A stretch of DNA of 64,000 nt. Origin: Carallia brachiata (taxonomy: Eukaryota; Streptophyta; Magnoliopsida; Malpighiales; Rhizophoraceae). The position numbers were made by a program, and so were the translations under genes. The notes beneath the pieces are model-generated. The model made no database searches and was not told the origin of the DNA. It was given only the letters and a program-made list of their open reading frames with translations. Below, piece by piece: positions 13,207-26,614 of this stretch. Within the stretch, counting starts at the first letter, position 1. The number at the start of each line of letters is the position of its first letter. The stretch spans positions 10,815,122-10,879,121 of the forward strand of contig JADCRB010000016.1 in NCBI GenBank assembly GCA_021464245.1, read 5' to 3'.

Positions 13207-13456
13207 GCTTCATACCCTCCTCCTCAGCATCACTTTCAGTATTATTTTCTTCCCTTTCTTTGATCAAAAGCTTTTCATTAACCTCTTTCTCCATTTCTCC
13301 AAAAGACCCCGCCTCTCCTTCCCTTCAGTTATCAACACATGAAGAGATGGTGAACACACACCAATTATGGTATTTAACCAGAGCAATTATTCAAATGAGA
13401 CCACTTCTATGACGCCACCACCTTTTAATAAGGAATGGATGGAGAAGAGGTGCAAT

Positions 13457-13650
13457 CAGGGGCCGATCCAAGAATTTTTATCAGTGGGAGCAAAGGTCAC
13501 ATAAATATATATCAAAAGAAAATATAATCATTGTGTAGGAAAAAAATTAAAAGAGGACAAAATACGAATGCTAGTATGGACAAATAATCATGATTTTTTT
13601 TTAATTTTTTAGTGGGGGCATTTGGCTTCAGAAGTTGCAAAATACATATG
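13457..13650. mobile_element. Short hAT-type element upstream of copy A, right end eroded
   Basis: Starts CAGGGGCCGATCC right after GGTGCAAT (13449-13456) and corresponds to the element at 22337-22526 upstream of copy B. The right terminus and most of the right target duplication have been deleted (ATATG joins directly to CAACACAACC). Copies C and D have uninterrupted GTGCAACACAACC at the same position (about 34153 and 54896), so they are empty sites. Confidence 0.8.
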
Positions 13651-16600
13651 CAACACAACCCACGCACAGTTTTCGTTTGTTTTTTGAGAATTTCTTACTT
13701 GCATATATTTCACTCATATGATTTGGTAGTAGTAGATATGACATACTTGTAAAGAGATACTAAGATCTAAATCCTTGATATTAGAGTCGGGGCTTAACGT
13801 CTCAAATTTTAAATGGAATTATTAACAGAAGAAAAAAGTGGTAAACATTTCAGACAAGCTGAACTTCGCCGTACCGAACTTTAGTGCCACATATCACAAT
13901 CATACTTTTGTTCGCTAACTTAAAAAGGTTGATAAATAACGGGAATTCAGATCAATACGTGAGCGATAGCAAAGTTAAGTTTTTTGGGAGCTGCTACAGT
14001 ATTAAAAAATTTGTCTGAAAATTTGGTTCCAATGCAACAATGACTTTATTTTCTATAATAACATTTTCATGTTTTACAATCTAAAACCACTTTCATGTAT
14101 TTCTATTTTATTACAAAAAATATAAAAATAATTGTAAAAACTTATGATACCGTTACATTTGGATAAAATCGTCGAACAATTTTTTTCTAATACTGTAACA
14201 TTTTCTTTTTTATTTTAGGAAGAAGGTCCAAAAACTAGCTATCTTATGGCAAACAAAGATACAGCGGACAAAAATGCTGTACTAAATTTCCACCTTATTA
14301 AAATACTCTACGAAGAGAAAATGTGAGTGTGACAATTTTTGGTATTTTTATTAATGTCTTAAAAATAATATGACTGATAATTTTTATTATAAAATTGATA
14401 ATATTTATAATAAAAATATAATATTTAATTTTTGTAGTAAAAATTATTAATTTTATTATAAAAATTATTGATTTTCTCACGTTCACAGTACTAATGAGAA
14501 CACCAAAATCTGGACATGTATTAATACTTTTCTGCCAATTAATCTAATAGGAGGGAGCCCTCCTAACCACTCTTTTCTATTGTTCCGCGAGCACGGAGGC
14601 TCCTTATGGAACTTACAAAAATATTATTCTACTAAATTTCCACCTCCATGTGTTGCGAACTTACTTTTATACCTTACTAAATTCTTAATTTCGTTTTTTA
14701 ACCAAAAAATGTATTACAAGAAAATATTAAATATTGCATCTGTAAGTTAAGATCTAATATTATTTATTAATATTTTTATTCAACTTTTTTTTTTTATAAA
14801 AAGACTTATCATTTGAGCATTAGTTAATTTAAGTGAGTTTTTTTTATATGTCCAATCTCAATATTAATGAGCCTATAAGTTAACGTTGTACTCCCAATAT
14901 AAATCATTGTTTATTACAATAAGCTGAATTAATATGAAAAAATACACTGAATTATCAATCAGATTATTTTAAGAGTGTCTGAGACGCATTCAAATCGCAT
15001 CCACAACTTGTTGGAAGAATATTTGAGATATATTTGATTTGTTTAAAACATTTTTGGACACGTGTTTGTATTCTATCTAACATGTTGTCGACGCAAATAT
15101 GAGAACATAACTTTCGCGCACATGCATCCTTACTTCTAAGCTAGAATAGCCTCACAAAGTAGCCAAACAAAAAGTTGCTAACTTATATTGGGCGCCACAT
15201 GGTCGAATATGAAGTGGATTCGTGACTTTCTGTGTAAACAACGGGAAATGACTTGGCAAGTTGACTTTAGGTACAACATAAACGCCACTTCATTAAATAA
15301 TAGGATGATTAGACGAATTTTAAATTTAAAAAAGATACTTAATCACAAAAAAAAAAAAAAGTGAGATGTATAGTCAATAAACTACAATTGATTGTTTTGT
15401 TTTTATAATTAGATTTTTTTTACAACAAAAAGTTAATGTATTTTTTAAATTTATTTTTTATTATAAAAAAATTTAGTTACAAAAAAAATTAATTGTAACA
15501 CGTCAATTTTGTGTCTTTTTTTTTTCATGTCCATGTAATTTGACTGTTTTGAATTACAAATCTGCTATTAAATTTTACTTCTTGTTAGAGCTGTCTTCAA
15601 TTAAATTTTGTGACAAAAAATAATAAGAAATTTTGTAAACCCTACTACTGATCGATCGTCTCAACTTAATCGGCGAACGTGAAATACAAGTAATAGGTGC
15701 GGCCACTTTTGACAATATGGGAAGGACAAATAACTTTCCTTTTATATACCGCAACGTGGAAGGAAAATTACACATGCATTAATAATGATAATGATACGAA
15801 TCAATACATGCAATGAATCAACGAGAGGATCAGAGGTTCCCATTAATTTATGGGTGCCGTACCCGTACGTCCACGGCGAGTCATTAGGTCCGGCGAAGAT
15901 ACATGCTGCTCGGGATTAGTTTACATTTTGGTTATTATATTGGAAAAATGTTTATAGTCATATAAAAAATTATTAAAAATAATATTTAAATTATGATAAT
16001 TAGTATATTTTGTATAATTATAATAATTAAATATAAATTAAAAAATATCTTTATTTTTTATTATAATTATATAAAATATATTAATTATTATAATTTAAAT
16101 ATTATTAAAATAAATTTTTTATATAACCATATAATAAGACTCTATTCTATTATTTAGTCAATAACTTTAATTTTTTAAAATTTGCCGTTAACTTATGTTG
16201 TGATATCCACGTGGCATTCAACATGGCCAATGTTTTAAGATATTGATAAAAATGTCATGTCAGATTCTCTCTCCTACATAAAACCATTTTTGTTTTTCAT
16301 CATAGGTGTCGATCCGATGTGTGTCCGATATCGTGTCAGTACATTTAGCTTCCAAGGTAGAATCAGCCTCACAAACGTAAAAAAATAAAAATAACTAACT
16401 TATTTTTGGACATCACAGCAACACTAAAAATGAAGTGGATTTGTGACTTTGCCATGTATGCATCGGGACTTCGGGAGGTGACTTGAGAAGTTGACTTTGA
16501 CACATGCACAGTGACAGCGGCTACTCTATCAGATAGCGGACGATTCGACAAATTTTGAGTTACAAACTTATCACTAAACTTTGTTTAACATAATTGTTTT

Positions 16601-17800
16601 TAATAGGTCAATTTTTTCATATTGGCCTAAATTTAGACTTTTATGATGTGTTTATTTCGTAAGAGAAATTTCAGGAAAAAAAAAAAAAAAGAAAAGGATA
16701 GGAAAGCAATCAGCTTGAAAAAGTCAAATTCATCTGTTTGGAACTTTGGATATCTCCGAGAGAAAAAAAAAAAAAATTCGAAAATCTAAAAGGAAAATTA
16801 TTAGTGGGGCCATCGGTTCTCTTTTCTCACGGATTTCACGAGAAAAGTGGAGAAAACAATGCTGTAACTGTGTTTAGATGTCTACTAAAGTTATGTTTGG
16901 TATTGAAGTGAAAAGTGTGTTATGGTATAGTAACTGTATTTTGAATTAAAAATAATTTTTTTAATGTTTGACAATTTTTTTTAAACGAAGTTTTACAAAC
17001 GTGATAGCTCTCAAAATTATGGTTTCACAAAAGTACCTTAAACATGCTTTTAGAGAACGTGATAAAATATAATGATTATATCACACAAATTTTAAATTAA
17101 GTAGATAAAATTAACTTTACCAATTCAAGAAATTGTTAAACATTCAAATTTTAAATTTTTTTACGGCTTTTTCATAACTATTACCAAACAATTTGTAATT
17201 TTAAATAACATTACTTTTAATCACAATATTTTATTCACAACACTTCTATTCATAACACTTTATCTCACAGCATTGCCAAACAGACCTTAAACTATCCTCA
17301 AAACTTTTTTCCTTGCAGCAATCTTTTCTTAAACTACGTTATTTGGCAGGAATTAATAGTATGTTTGATTCGATAGAAAATGAACGAAAAAATAAATAAT
17401 TAATTATTAATAAAAAATGTTATCATTATTGAATTATTTTTTTATATTTTTTTCATTCATTTTTCATCAATCAAACAACTAACTTTTACTTTTTCTCGTA
17501 CAAATTATTATTTATTTTCTTTCTCATAACTTTTTTATTATTTTTTTTACAATTTTCTATCAATTTAAATAACTTTATTTTTTCACAATTTTCTATCAAT
17601 CCAAACACACTATAAGGTAAATTAGGCATTTTATACACAAATTTTATTTCTCCCAATTTTCTTATCATATTTAAACAAAAAATTTATTCTCTCACTATTT
17701 TCTTTCCCATCCATTTCTAACTTATCAAAATAATTATAAAAAAAATCACTTTCGTTTTATTACTTTTTTTCACACGCTATTTCAAATCCAAATAGACCAT
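13651..17800. repeat. Array spacer: 5'-flank blocks of unit A
   Basis: No gene. Contains conserved array blocks: a GGAGGG(A)GCCCTCC hairpin-like motif near 14555, GAAGTGGATT(C/T)GTGACTTT at about 15212 and 16433, and the GGTTCCCATTAATTTATGG block at 15835. The region 17360-17800 is a MITE-like stretch with inverted AATGGTCTATTTGG/GTTTGATT-type ends. Frames here are AT-rich noise. Confidence 0.6.
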
Positions 17801-18189
17801 TAGAAAATTGTCAAAATTAAAAATTATAAGTAAATTTAATATTAAATTACAATTACAAGGTCATAAAATGCAAAACACAGAAAACATAGGAAGTTTAATG
17901 CATTTTGCTCAAAATAATTTTATAATTTTGTACATGTGCTACAAATGTTTGACAAATTTTTCTTTGTCAATCAAAAATGATTCACCACTCAAATCTGCTT
18001 AGACAGATTAGATTGAAAAACCGTAAGTAAAAGTTGTCAACATCATACTTTAAAATTTAAAACCGACCAACAAATTGTTTGAAGTTCTTTTTTGATATTC
18101 CAATTGTTCAATAGGCATTAAATAGTAAATCTTCCTTTTTTCAGTTCATCGTCTCACATCACTGTAAGAGAAATTTGTAGATTAAGGTC

Positions 18190-18480
18190 ATTTGTTTGTT
18201 AGAAAATAATTATTTTTGTAAAATATTTATAGAATGTAAAATATTTATAGAAGAAAATATTTGAAGTGAAAATAATAATTTTTCCTTATCACTCACTTAA
18301 TGCACATTTTTTATTTTTTAAAAAATAACTTCAGCTCTGAAAAACGTGTAAGTTATTTTCCCTGAAAATATCAAAATTTCTCTAAATTTTTTCTTGTAAA
18401 ATATTTTACATAAAATAAAAGCCGGAAAATGAGAAAAAAAATTTTGTGTAAAATATTTTACTACAAACAAATACACCTGA
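18190..18480. mobile_element. MITE, about 290 bp (family M1), 3' of copy B
   Basis: Begins near TCATTTGTTTGTTAG and ends near ACAAACAAATACACC, giving short inverted GTATTTGTTTGT/CATTTGTTTGTT ends. The interior (TAAAATATTT, then TAACTTCAGCTCTGAAAAA, then TTGTAAAATATTTTAC) recurs at about 54.00, 56.52 and 57.42 kb. It interrupts the conserved 3' flank, which is uninterrupted in unit C near 30060. Confidence 0.7.
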
Positions 18481-19342
18481 AGAGGAAAAAAAAAATTCAT
18501 TGTGGCTTGAACTTAAAATTCAATTTTAGTTGATAAAATAAAATAGCAGTCACATTGTGGCCACCCCCAAAATATTGTATAATCAGGCATTGTGCCCAAG
18601 CCCAAAGCCCTCTGTGGAATATTTGCATTATGGTTCCAATAATTTCTAAATGTTCCCAATGAGTTCACCGAAGATAAGCTGTATCAGTTTGAAAATTCTC
18701 CCAGAGCTGTTATTGCTATTTGAGAATGGCATCTTGAGCAAACTTACGACCTTAATGTTGCATCAAGATTCAAATAAAATCAGCGATGACTTGAAAAACC
18801 ATAGGAAATAATGAAATAGAACCATAGTCGTGCTTCAAAGGGGAATTGTAAATACTTCAGATAACAGAATCGTAACATCTCAATTCAATCCTTTTTTCTT
18901 GTTGACCAGATTATGCAACCCTATTAATTCGGTGATCTAATATCGCACGTGGTACAGCAACATACATGACATTTAAGTCACTAATCATACAAAAATATAA
19001 TGTTTGAAATAATTAATTAATTAAACTTTGGATGTTTTTTCAATCCTAGCATCAACTTTTATTTTTTATTTTTGACAAAAGTATACCGTAACTCACACAC
19101 CTAAATCTCCATTAATTTGGTAATAAATTCTAATCATTTGAACGAGAATCTTCTTCCATTCAAATTCCGCGAATTTTTTCAATTCGATGAATTTCAAAGT
19201 TCTTATAATAAACGACCAACATTAACATAGTTTTGGCTTCTTCATCAACCAAACAACTAAGTGAGATACTAAATCCACCCACCTTCGCTTTGATATGAAA
19301 GATACCAAATTCATCTGCAAACAATGTTTGTCCTATTACCTG

Positions 19343-22174
19343 TTAGTTCTCACACTCACTAAAATGCACCAAAACAGCTTTGAAGTCAAGCATTTTGCGT
19401 GCGCTATGTTCTTGAGAATCTGGTACAAACCATCTATTAACTCGGTTACGAGTTACAGCTACCTGCAAATAAGAATGAATTACTTCTATTATATAGAAGC
19501 TTATAGTTTGTATTTGAATTTTAACAAGAAAACAAGAAAGTAACCCAATACCTGTTTTTTCCAATTAGTTTTGTAAGTGATTATAATTAGTACAATAGTT
19601 TGAGTAAATATTCCTATCAACATTCCAGACCAAACACCCTGTATAATAGATTTATGAAAATGTAACATGAGGCCATGTAAGAAATCTCAAAGTACAATTT
19701 GCAATTGCATGCAAATGATAAAGTTACTCAGAACAGTCTTCCTAAGGAAAAGGAAAAGGAAAACTTACTTTGACTTGCATGTTTGCAACATAACCAAGAA
19801 TAACACCAATTGGGATCCCAACTAGGTAGTAGCAAGCTATATTAACGTATGCTACAATGCTCTGCCGTCCAGCTCCAACAGCGACCCCTATGTTGAAGTG
19901 ACAATGAAAGTTGTTACGCTCTTTTTATAACACATAAAATGTTTGATTGAAACTTAAACATATATGCTCCAAATGCGATTAGTCTTACGGTATATAGAAG
20001 AATTAAGAAGATTACCAGAAAGCGCTGGTTGTATGCTGTTCACGAGTATGGAAAAGGCCAACAGTGGCGAAAGATTTGCAACTGCATTGACAACTTCGTT
20101 GTTTTCAGTAAAGAGGTATGCAAGCTTCCCTCTGAGAAGCAGGAAGACCAGAAATAGCACGAAGCCAATGGCAAACGATGTAACAACCACCACGACGATT
20201 GAGAACTTTGTGGCTCTTGAGCTCCCTCTTCCGAGTTCATTTGATACTCTCACACTGCAAGTTTTCAGTCGGAACATTGAACATAAAACTAAATACAGAT
20301 TCTGTTATCGTATTGATATAAGAGAGGTGTTTGTACCCTGCAGCAGCCATGAATCCAAGGGATATCATCCTTGCCCACCCGCTGATGTTGATGCTGCAGA
20401 CAGTAACAAGTTAAACTGTTCATCTTTCATAAAAATTTTCAATCCATTGAAAACGAAATGACTCTAGGGAAAGAATTACCAAATAGAAAGGGCATCGATG
20501 GCAATCTCAGCATTTTTCAAGTGGCCTGTTAAAAGAACCAGAATGGAATTGTACCAAAACTCGAGGCTGTCACGGAACAACAACTTCTACTTAGATTATC
20601 GAGATAAATACATTAGAACCTTAAAAAATTAAAGTGCCAGGGAACTTGGAGCTCCAAAATTCTCACTGTGCAGAATGACAAATATTGGCAAATGGCTAAA
20701 GAAAATATCAGAAAAAGAAAAACATGATTCTAAATGTAGCATGATTAAATGTCTTGGTCAACGCATGAACACAGAGTTTTCCATCCCAAGACACTCTTTT
20801 ATATACAGATATTCTTTGGGATATCTGTTTGCCTGGTTTTTTATTCACAGTAATTGAGCTCCATTACAATGTTCAAGCTCAGCATAGCAGGAAAGCGCAT
20901 CTGTTTAATGTCCTCACCCTAGCTAAATCTGTCCAACGAATCTGTTAGATGTCTTAATTTTAAATTTGAGGTTCAGGATGACTTATAACAATCTGTTAGA
21001 TGCACTTTTCGAGAAGTAAAGGCCATTGTTAGTAAAACCAATGACTCTGCCAATATTTCACAGTTTGGTCATCAATAAATGGTCATGCAAATGGTTCAGG
21101 TAAAGGCCAAAAGGTTAATACTCTTACCAAAGCATAACCCCAGAAGACAAAGAAAGCTTGATAACTGGCCAGAGATCCTTGAAGGCTAGCATTGAGAAGC
21201 CCTTCCACGTTTCACGGCATCCTCCACATGTAACAAACAAAAGCTGACCCGCATTCGGAATCCAGAATGCCAAAATCGTCGATATCATTGCTCCTGGGAT
21301 TCCAAACTTAAATTTCACAGTCAGCAGCCAAGATAGAAAGATATGGATACCCAGTGTAGCGGCAGCCAAGTATGAAATGATTCTATTCTTGCTCTGCGAT
21401 TGTAAGAACATTTGACAGGTAAAGGATGGAATGTAGGAAAACAGAACAGGAATTAACCACAGAGAAATTATTCCTGCCTCTTCTGCAATGGATGATTCTT
21501 GGCCTAAAGCCTTCAAAATTGGGGTTGCGAAGATAAACACAGGAAGGAGTATGATTGAGGACATGAATAACACTATCCAAGATCTTTGGAGATATATCCC
21601 AAGCATGTGATACTGTTTTGCACCATATGCCTGCCCACATAGAGTTTCCAACGCACTAGCCATTCCTCGCTGCATTTTAACAAGAAGAAATCAATGCCTA
21701 GCATGCACCAACAACCAAATGCATGTAAGCGGTTGAGTTGAACTTAATGGGTGTCAAGAAACTATGCAATTCAAAAGCTTAGGCCCTTCAGTGAGGCCTC
21801 AGGAATGGACCAAATTTAAACTCTTGAAAAAAAAAAAAACAAAAACAAAAATATAATAGAGAATCAAAAGACAAGAAAGAAAGAGGCAAAGTGGTTACCA
21901 GGAAGCCATTGCAGAACCTCAGGATAACAGTAAAGACAAGTGAATATGCAGCCAGCTCAGTAGACCCAATATGGCCAATAAACGCTTGGCTGATTACATT
22001 AATCCCAAAAGTGGAGAACCTGGTAAAAATAGCAGGACCAGCAACTTTCCACAACTTCTTGGTCTCACTCCATAGCTTGTCCTTGAGCTTCAGACTCTCC
22101 TCCTCAGCATCATTTCCAGTGTTATTCTCTTCCCTTTCTTTCATCAAAAGATTTTCATTGATCCCTTTCTCCAT
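19343..22174 (-). CDS. MATE efflux transporter, DETOXIFICATION 21-25-like, copy B (intact)
   Basis: Eight exons: 22174-21899, 21669-21128, 20566-20480, 20393-20337, 20254-20016, 19887-19769, 19638-19552, 19462-19343. Total 1527 nt, 508 residues; every intron is GT-AG. The start is the ATG at 22174, matched in all copies; the in-frame codon at 22192 is GTG. MATE signatures: FIGHIGSTELAAYSLV, ASALETLCGQAYGAK, KNAEIAIDALSIC, VRVSNELGRGSS and SGVAVGAG. About 12 hydrophobic segments, usual family length. Family role: proton-driven export of organic cations, flavonoids, alkaloids or xenobiotics across plasma or vacuolar membrane; the substrate is not readable. Odd points: exon 8 carries 2 extra nt relative to C and D, replacing the short tail with about 20 new residues (RKMLDFKAVLVHF...), and the usual Trp in GAGWQ is Arg. 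Closest remembered relatives are Arabidopsis DTX21-25. Confidence 0.9.
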
Positions 22175-22179
22175 TTCAC

Positions 22180-22300
22180 CACAAGACCGCACCCTCCCTT
22201 CCCTTCAGTTATCAACACATGAGGAGATGGTGAACAAACACCAAGTCTGGTATTTAACCAGAGCAATTATTCAAATGAGACCAATTCTATGATGCCACTA
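22180..22300 (-). promoter_or_regulatory. Proximal 5' flank of copy B, putative promoter/5'UTR
   Basis: Conserved between copies A and B, including an AT-rich TTAAATACC stretch about 85 nt upstream of the ATG that could serve as a TATA-like element. Copy C lacks the segment containing it, and copy D lacks an overlapping longer segment. Assignment as promoter is inference from position only. Confidence 0.3.
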
Positions 22301-22336
22301 CCTTTGAATAAGGGATGGACAGAGAAAAGCTGCATC

Positions 22337-22526
22337 CAGTGGCGGATCAGGAACTTTATTTCACATAAATATATATGAAAAGAAAAGACAATCTTTTTGC
22401 TGGGCAAAAAAATTACTAGGACAAACTATGAATGCTAGTAGTGACAGTAATAAAAAGTTATAGTGTGTGTATGTGTGTGTGTGTGTATATTTTGCTTCCA
22501 CAAGTTGCTAAATACATCTGCCCCTG
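22337..22526. mobile_element. Non-autonomous hAT-type element, 190 bp, upstream of copy B
   Basis: Termini CAGTGGCGGATC and, inverted, CAGGGGCAGATG (9 of 12 match). Flanked by GCTGCATC (22329-22336) and GGTGCAAC (22527-22534), 6 of 8 identical; copy D has intact GGTGCAAC at the empty site. Contains a GT/TATG microsatellite (about 22462-22488). Shared with copy A, so it inserted before the A/B duplication. Confidence 0.85.
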
Positions 22527-22534
22527 GGTGCAAC

Positions 22535-25500
22535 ACAACCCCCGCACAGTTTCTGTTTGTTTTTTGAGAGTTTCTTACTTGTATGTATATCTCACTAATA
22601 CGATTAGGTAGTAGGAGATATACTTGTAAGGAGATACTGAGCTCTAAATCCTTGATATTAGAGTCGGGGCTTAACGTCTCAAATTTTAATCAAAATCTAT
22701 TTATAGGAAAAAAAAATAATATCGAACTATTTTATTTTTATTTATAGGTACTTGTTAATTTTACTTTTTTTTTTAGTAAAATTAACTAATGATCTAATAC
22801 TATTTAAATATTATTTTTAATCTTTTTATTTAAGTGGACTCCACTTATTATACAGTATAAGTTATGAATAAATTATACTCACTTAAAAAAAAATAAAAAC
22901 AAAAATCCCCTTATTTACAACTTGTAGTCCGGCAGTTTTGGAGACAAGAAGTGTGGACATAGACATCTCAACCTTTCCAAATATGTTGAACCTTGAAATA
23001 CTGAATTTTAGTGCCACATGTCACAATGATAGTAACTTAAAAATGTTGATGAATGGCGGGAATTCAGATCAATACGTGAGCAATGGCGAAGTTAAGCTTT
23101 TGTATTTCAGGACGAAAGTCCAAAAACTAGATATCTTATGGCTTTCCCTTAAAAAAAAAAAAAAACTAGGTATCTTATGGCAGACAAGAATACTCCACTA
23201 AATTTCAATCTCACAAAAATACTCTACTAAATAACTCTGGTAGGAGGGGGCCCTCCTCACAACTCCTTCCTGTTGCTCCGCAAGAAAAGAGCCTCTTCAT
23301 GAAACTCACAAAAGTACTCTACTAAATTTCCACCTCTGAGTGTGGCAAACTAATTTTAATACCTTATTAAATTCATAATTTTGTTTTTTTTAATTAAAAA
23401 AAGTATTTCTGATATGTTATTTATTTTATCTGTAGTCAAGACTTAGAGTTAGTCGTTAATATTTTTTTAACTTTCTTCGTAAAAAAGACTCATTACTCAA
23501 CATTGTTGAGTTTGAATGAACCTTTTTTATGTTCAGCCGTAATATTAATGAGTTTAAAATTAAATACTATACTTTCAACATAAACTGATGTTAATTATAA
23601 GGCTAGCTGTAATTAAAAAAAATAAAAATAAAACTCAAATCTAGTCAATGCATAAAAAGCATACTGAATTATCAATCAAACTATCCCAATAAGTGGTAAA
23701 AATGTGTCTAAACTGTGTCCATGATATGTCGAAAGAATATTTGAGATGTATTTATTTTTAAAATTTTTTTAAACATGTATCCGTATAGTATCCAACATAT
23801 GTCCAACAAAGACGTGTGTGTCCTAACTTCTAAACTAGAATTAGCCTCACAAACTAACCAAAAAAAGTTACTTATATTTGGAGGCCACATCGTCGACCAT
23901 GAAGTGGATTTGTGACTTTGTTAGGTAAGCTAACGGCATTTGACTTTGATAAGTTGACTTATGCACATATGTAGTCACATAGATATGAGGAGTATTTACC
24001 GTCGGATTAATTGAATCAAACTATTATAATCAATTTCAAATTAAAACTTTCATGTATACACTACTCTTAAACTGAAAATTTAGTTAATTACAATTTGTTC
24101 AACCGCAAATTTTGATTCGATTTCATTTAATCATTCAATAATAAAAAATTTGACATTCTAATTCAAATGTAAAAAAAAAAAATATATATATATATATATA
24201 TGATATAATTTTTTAATATTTATTATTATCATTATATAGAAGATAAACAACTGTTTTATTATGATATAATAATATTTTATTAACATTTATTTCTTGCTAA
24301 TTTTTGTATTAGTAACATTTCTTCTCATAATTAGAATGGAAAAAAAATAAAAGTATGCTTAATAGCATTTCAGTTTGGTTTGATTAACTGTAGTTTTTTA
24401 ATATTAAAAATTGAAACCTAACTGAATATTTCAGTTTTTATTTGGATTGGTTAACCAATTATAAAATAAATTTTTTTAGCCAAAAATTTAGTTCGGTTAA
24501 TTTTTATCAATTAACCAAAGCTTTTGAATTTTTTTGAATACCCCTAATAAGCACACTTCATGAAATAACGGATGATTTAGACGAATTTTAAATTACAGAT
24601 CTCCTATTTAATTTTACTTAACAGAGTTGTCTTAAATTAAATTTTTAAACCAAATAAAAAATAAAAAAATTTTGCGAACTCCACTTCTCAATTTGCGTTC
24701 TGTCTATCTGAACAGACTTAGTTGACAAATGGGAAATAAAATAAGTGCCCAACTATTGGGCCGAGACCATAGCCATGATAAAATGGCCATAGTGGCAGGC
24801 CCCGCAGATAAAAATTAATAAAAAATATTATTTTTTTATTTTCTTGAATTATATTTTATACATATTTAATATTATCTTAAATATTAATTTAAAAAATTGG
24901 TAAAAAATATTTCCTATTATATAAGATCTACTCTCTGACTAGCCACGATGTCCCTCCTCTCTGTCTCTATAGTTTTCCGTTAAAATAATTTGCATGGCCA
25001 CTTTCACAATGTGGGAAAGACAAATAACTTTCCTTAAGTTACACATATGGGCAACGTGGAAGGAGAATTGCACATGCATTAAATAATGATACAGAACAAG
25101 AGTAATTCTCAAAAAAGATATAGAACAAGAGTATCAAAGATTCCCATTAATTTATGGTCAGCCTTTTCTTCACGCCACAGGTACCCTACGCGTACGTCCA
25201 CGACAAGTTGTTATGTCAGGCAAAGATTGGTGCTTCTTAGGATTAGTTTATATTTGGGTTATTAATTACTTTGTTTGATTACCTATTTATGAGTTAATAA
25301 TTGAAAAATGTATATTTAAAAGTAGTACTATTACAATTAGTATATTAATAAATCAGCAACACTGGTTTCTTAAAATTTGCCGTTAACTCGTGGCGTGTTA
25401 TATATGTGGCGTTCGCTGTGGCTAATATTTTTAAGCTGAGTCAAAAAAAAAAAAAAAATGCTAGGACTACCTAATTGGGTTGTATGCCTTTGGGTTAGTT

Positions 25501-26614
25501 TGATTATTATATTTAAATTAAATTATTAGTAGAAATTTAAAAAATTTCAAACTACAGCCAAATTAACTTAAAAGTGAAACTGACCAAACTGTTATAAGCG
25601 GTTGTAAGTTGGTTTAGCCGGTTTAGTCGGTTTAGCAGTTTGAATTATATTTTTGAAAAAAAAAATTTTATCGACATAAATATAATAATTTATAGTACGT
25701 GAAAAGCTAGAAAGTATGACATTGACTGACAACAAAATTCATAAGTATACGAAATCGCTTAAGTAATAAAGTGGTGATAAATAAAATATTGTTTAAGGTT
25801 GTTCATTAAGTACCAAAATTGTTTTAACTCTACTATTATTTAAACTTGAAAAATGTTTAATTTTAATTTAAAGAACTAACTTCAATTAAATTAAGAAAAA
25901 TTTAAAATTATCTAAATATACTTATAAATAATTGAAAATTATCTTCAAAGAGTTAAGTCTAGGGTGTTTTGAGTTTACCTATACCCATTTAATTGTGATT
26001 CATTCTATTGGCAATCCAATTTTAATTATCATATTATGATTGAAGAATCCTAATTCCTTTAATATTTTTTCTTAAGTCATACTGAATATATCAACTAATC
26101 TATTTTATTTTCTAATAACAATAATAAACCTTTATTGATTCATTAAGTTTTATGGTTTTTCAATGGAATCAACACAAGTCAAGTTATAGCTCTCGCCTCA
26201 AATTGCATTCTTGTGGAGTTTATTGTCTAAGTCTAATTGAGAAATTTTTTTTCCCAATACTCTACTACAATCACAAATCAATTGAATAATGATCAAATAT
26301 TCAAAAGTATGAAAATCAACAATAAACTTGTAATATAAATAAAGGAAACCAATTAGAATTAACTCAAATCATCAAAGTAACAAGCTACACCAAAAACCCT
26401 AGAAAATAAATTTAGTTCATAAAAAAAAAAAAAAAAAGAAAAACTCTTTAGATCGTCTTCTAAATAGTAGCCTTTCTCTTTCTCACGCTCTCTGTTGATG
26501 TCTTTGTGGCCGCCCCTCTCTGTTTCTAAAAGAAAATGCCTCCCACTTATTTTCTCAATGACCTTTCCTTTTATATTCCCCTAAATAGGGTTTGTAGAGT
26601 TCAAAAGTCGTCTC
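22535..26614. repeat. Array spacer upstream of copy B
   Basis: No gene. Conserved array blocks lie at about 23.0 (GTGCCACATGTCACAA), 23.23 (GGAGGGGGCCCTCC), 23.90 and 25.14-25.40 kb. A TA run lies at 24181-24201. From about 25450 the sequence departs from other units: poly(A), then AT-rich DNA to 26614 including a GC-richer 26440-26610 stretch. This unassigned insertion leads into the LTR. Confidence 0.55.

Larger units (their letters stand above)
8386..13294 (-). pseudogene. MATE/DTX transporter pseudogene, copy A
   Basis: Relic of the same eight-exon MATE gene as copies B-D. Homologous exons: E1 13294-13207 plus 12481-12315, split by a hAT-like insertion; E2 3' part only, 10255-10108; E3 9543-9458; E4 9371-9315; E5 9234-9028; E6 8899-8781; E7 8618-8533; E8 about 8449-8386. 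Damage seen: a TAG stop in E1 where paralogs have Tyr (IGSTQLAA then stop), loss of the first ~390 nt of E2 with ~1.8 kb of unrelated DNA in its place, a 1-nt deletion in E2, a 1-nt deletion in E3, a 32-nt deletion in E5, a one-base acceptor shift plus a TGA stop and a GT-to-GC donor in E7, and loss of the E8 acceptor (CAG to CAT). Only E4 and E6 look undamaged. It cannot encode a transporter. Confidence 0.92.

Noticed and set aside
19964..20461. 165-codon plus-strand open frame
   Set aside because: Antisense of exons 4-5 and an intron of copy B; it arises from the exon composition and recurs antisense to the other copies.
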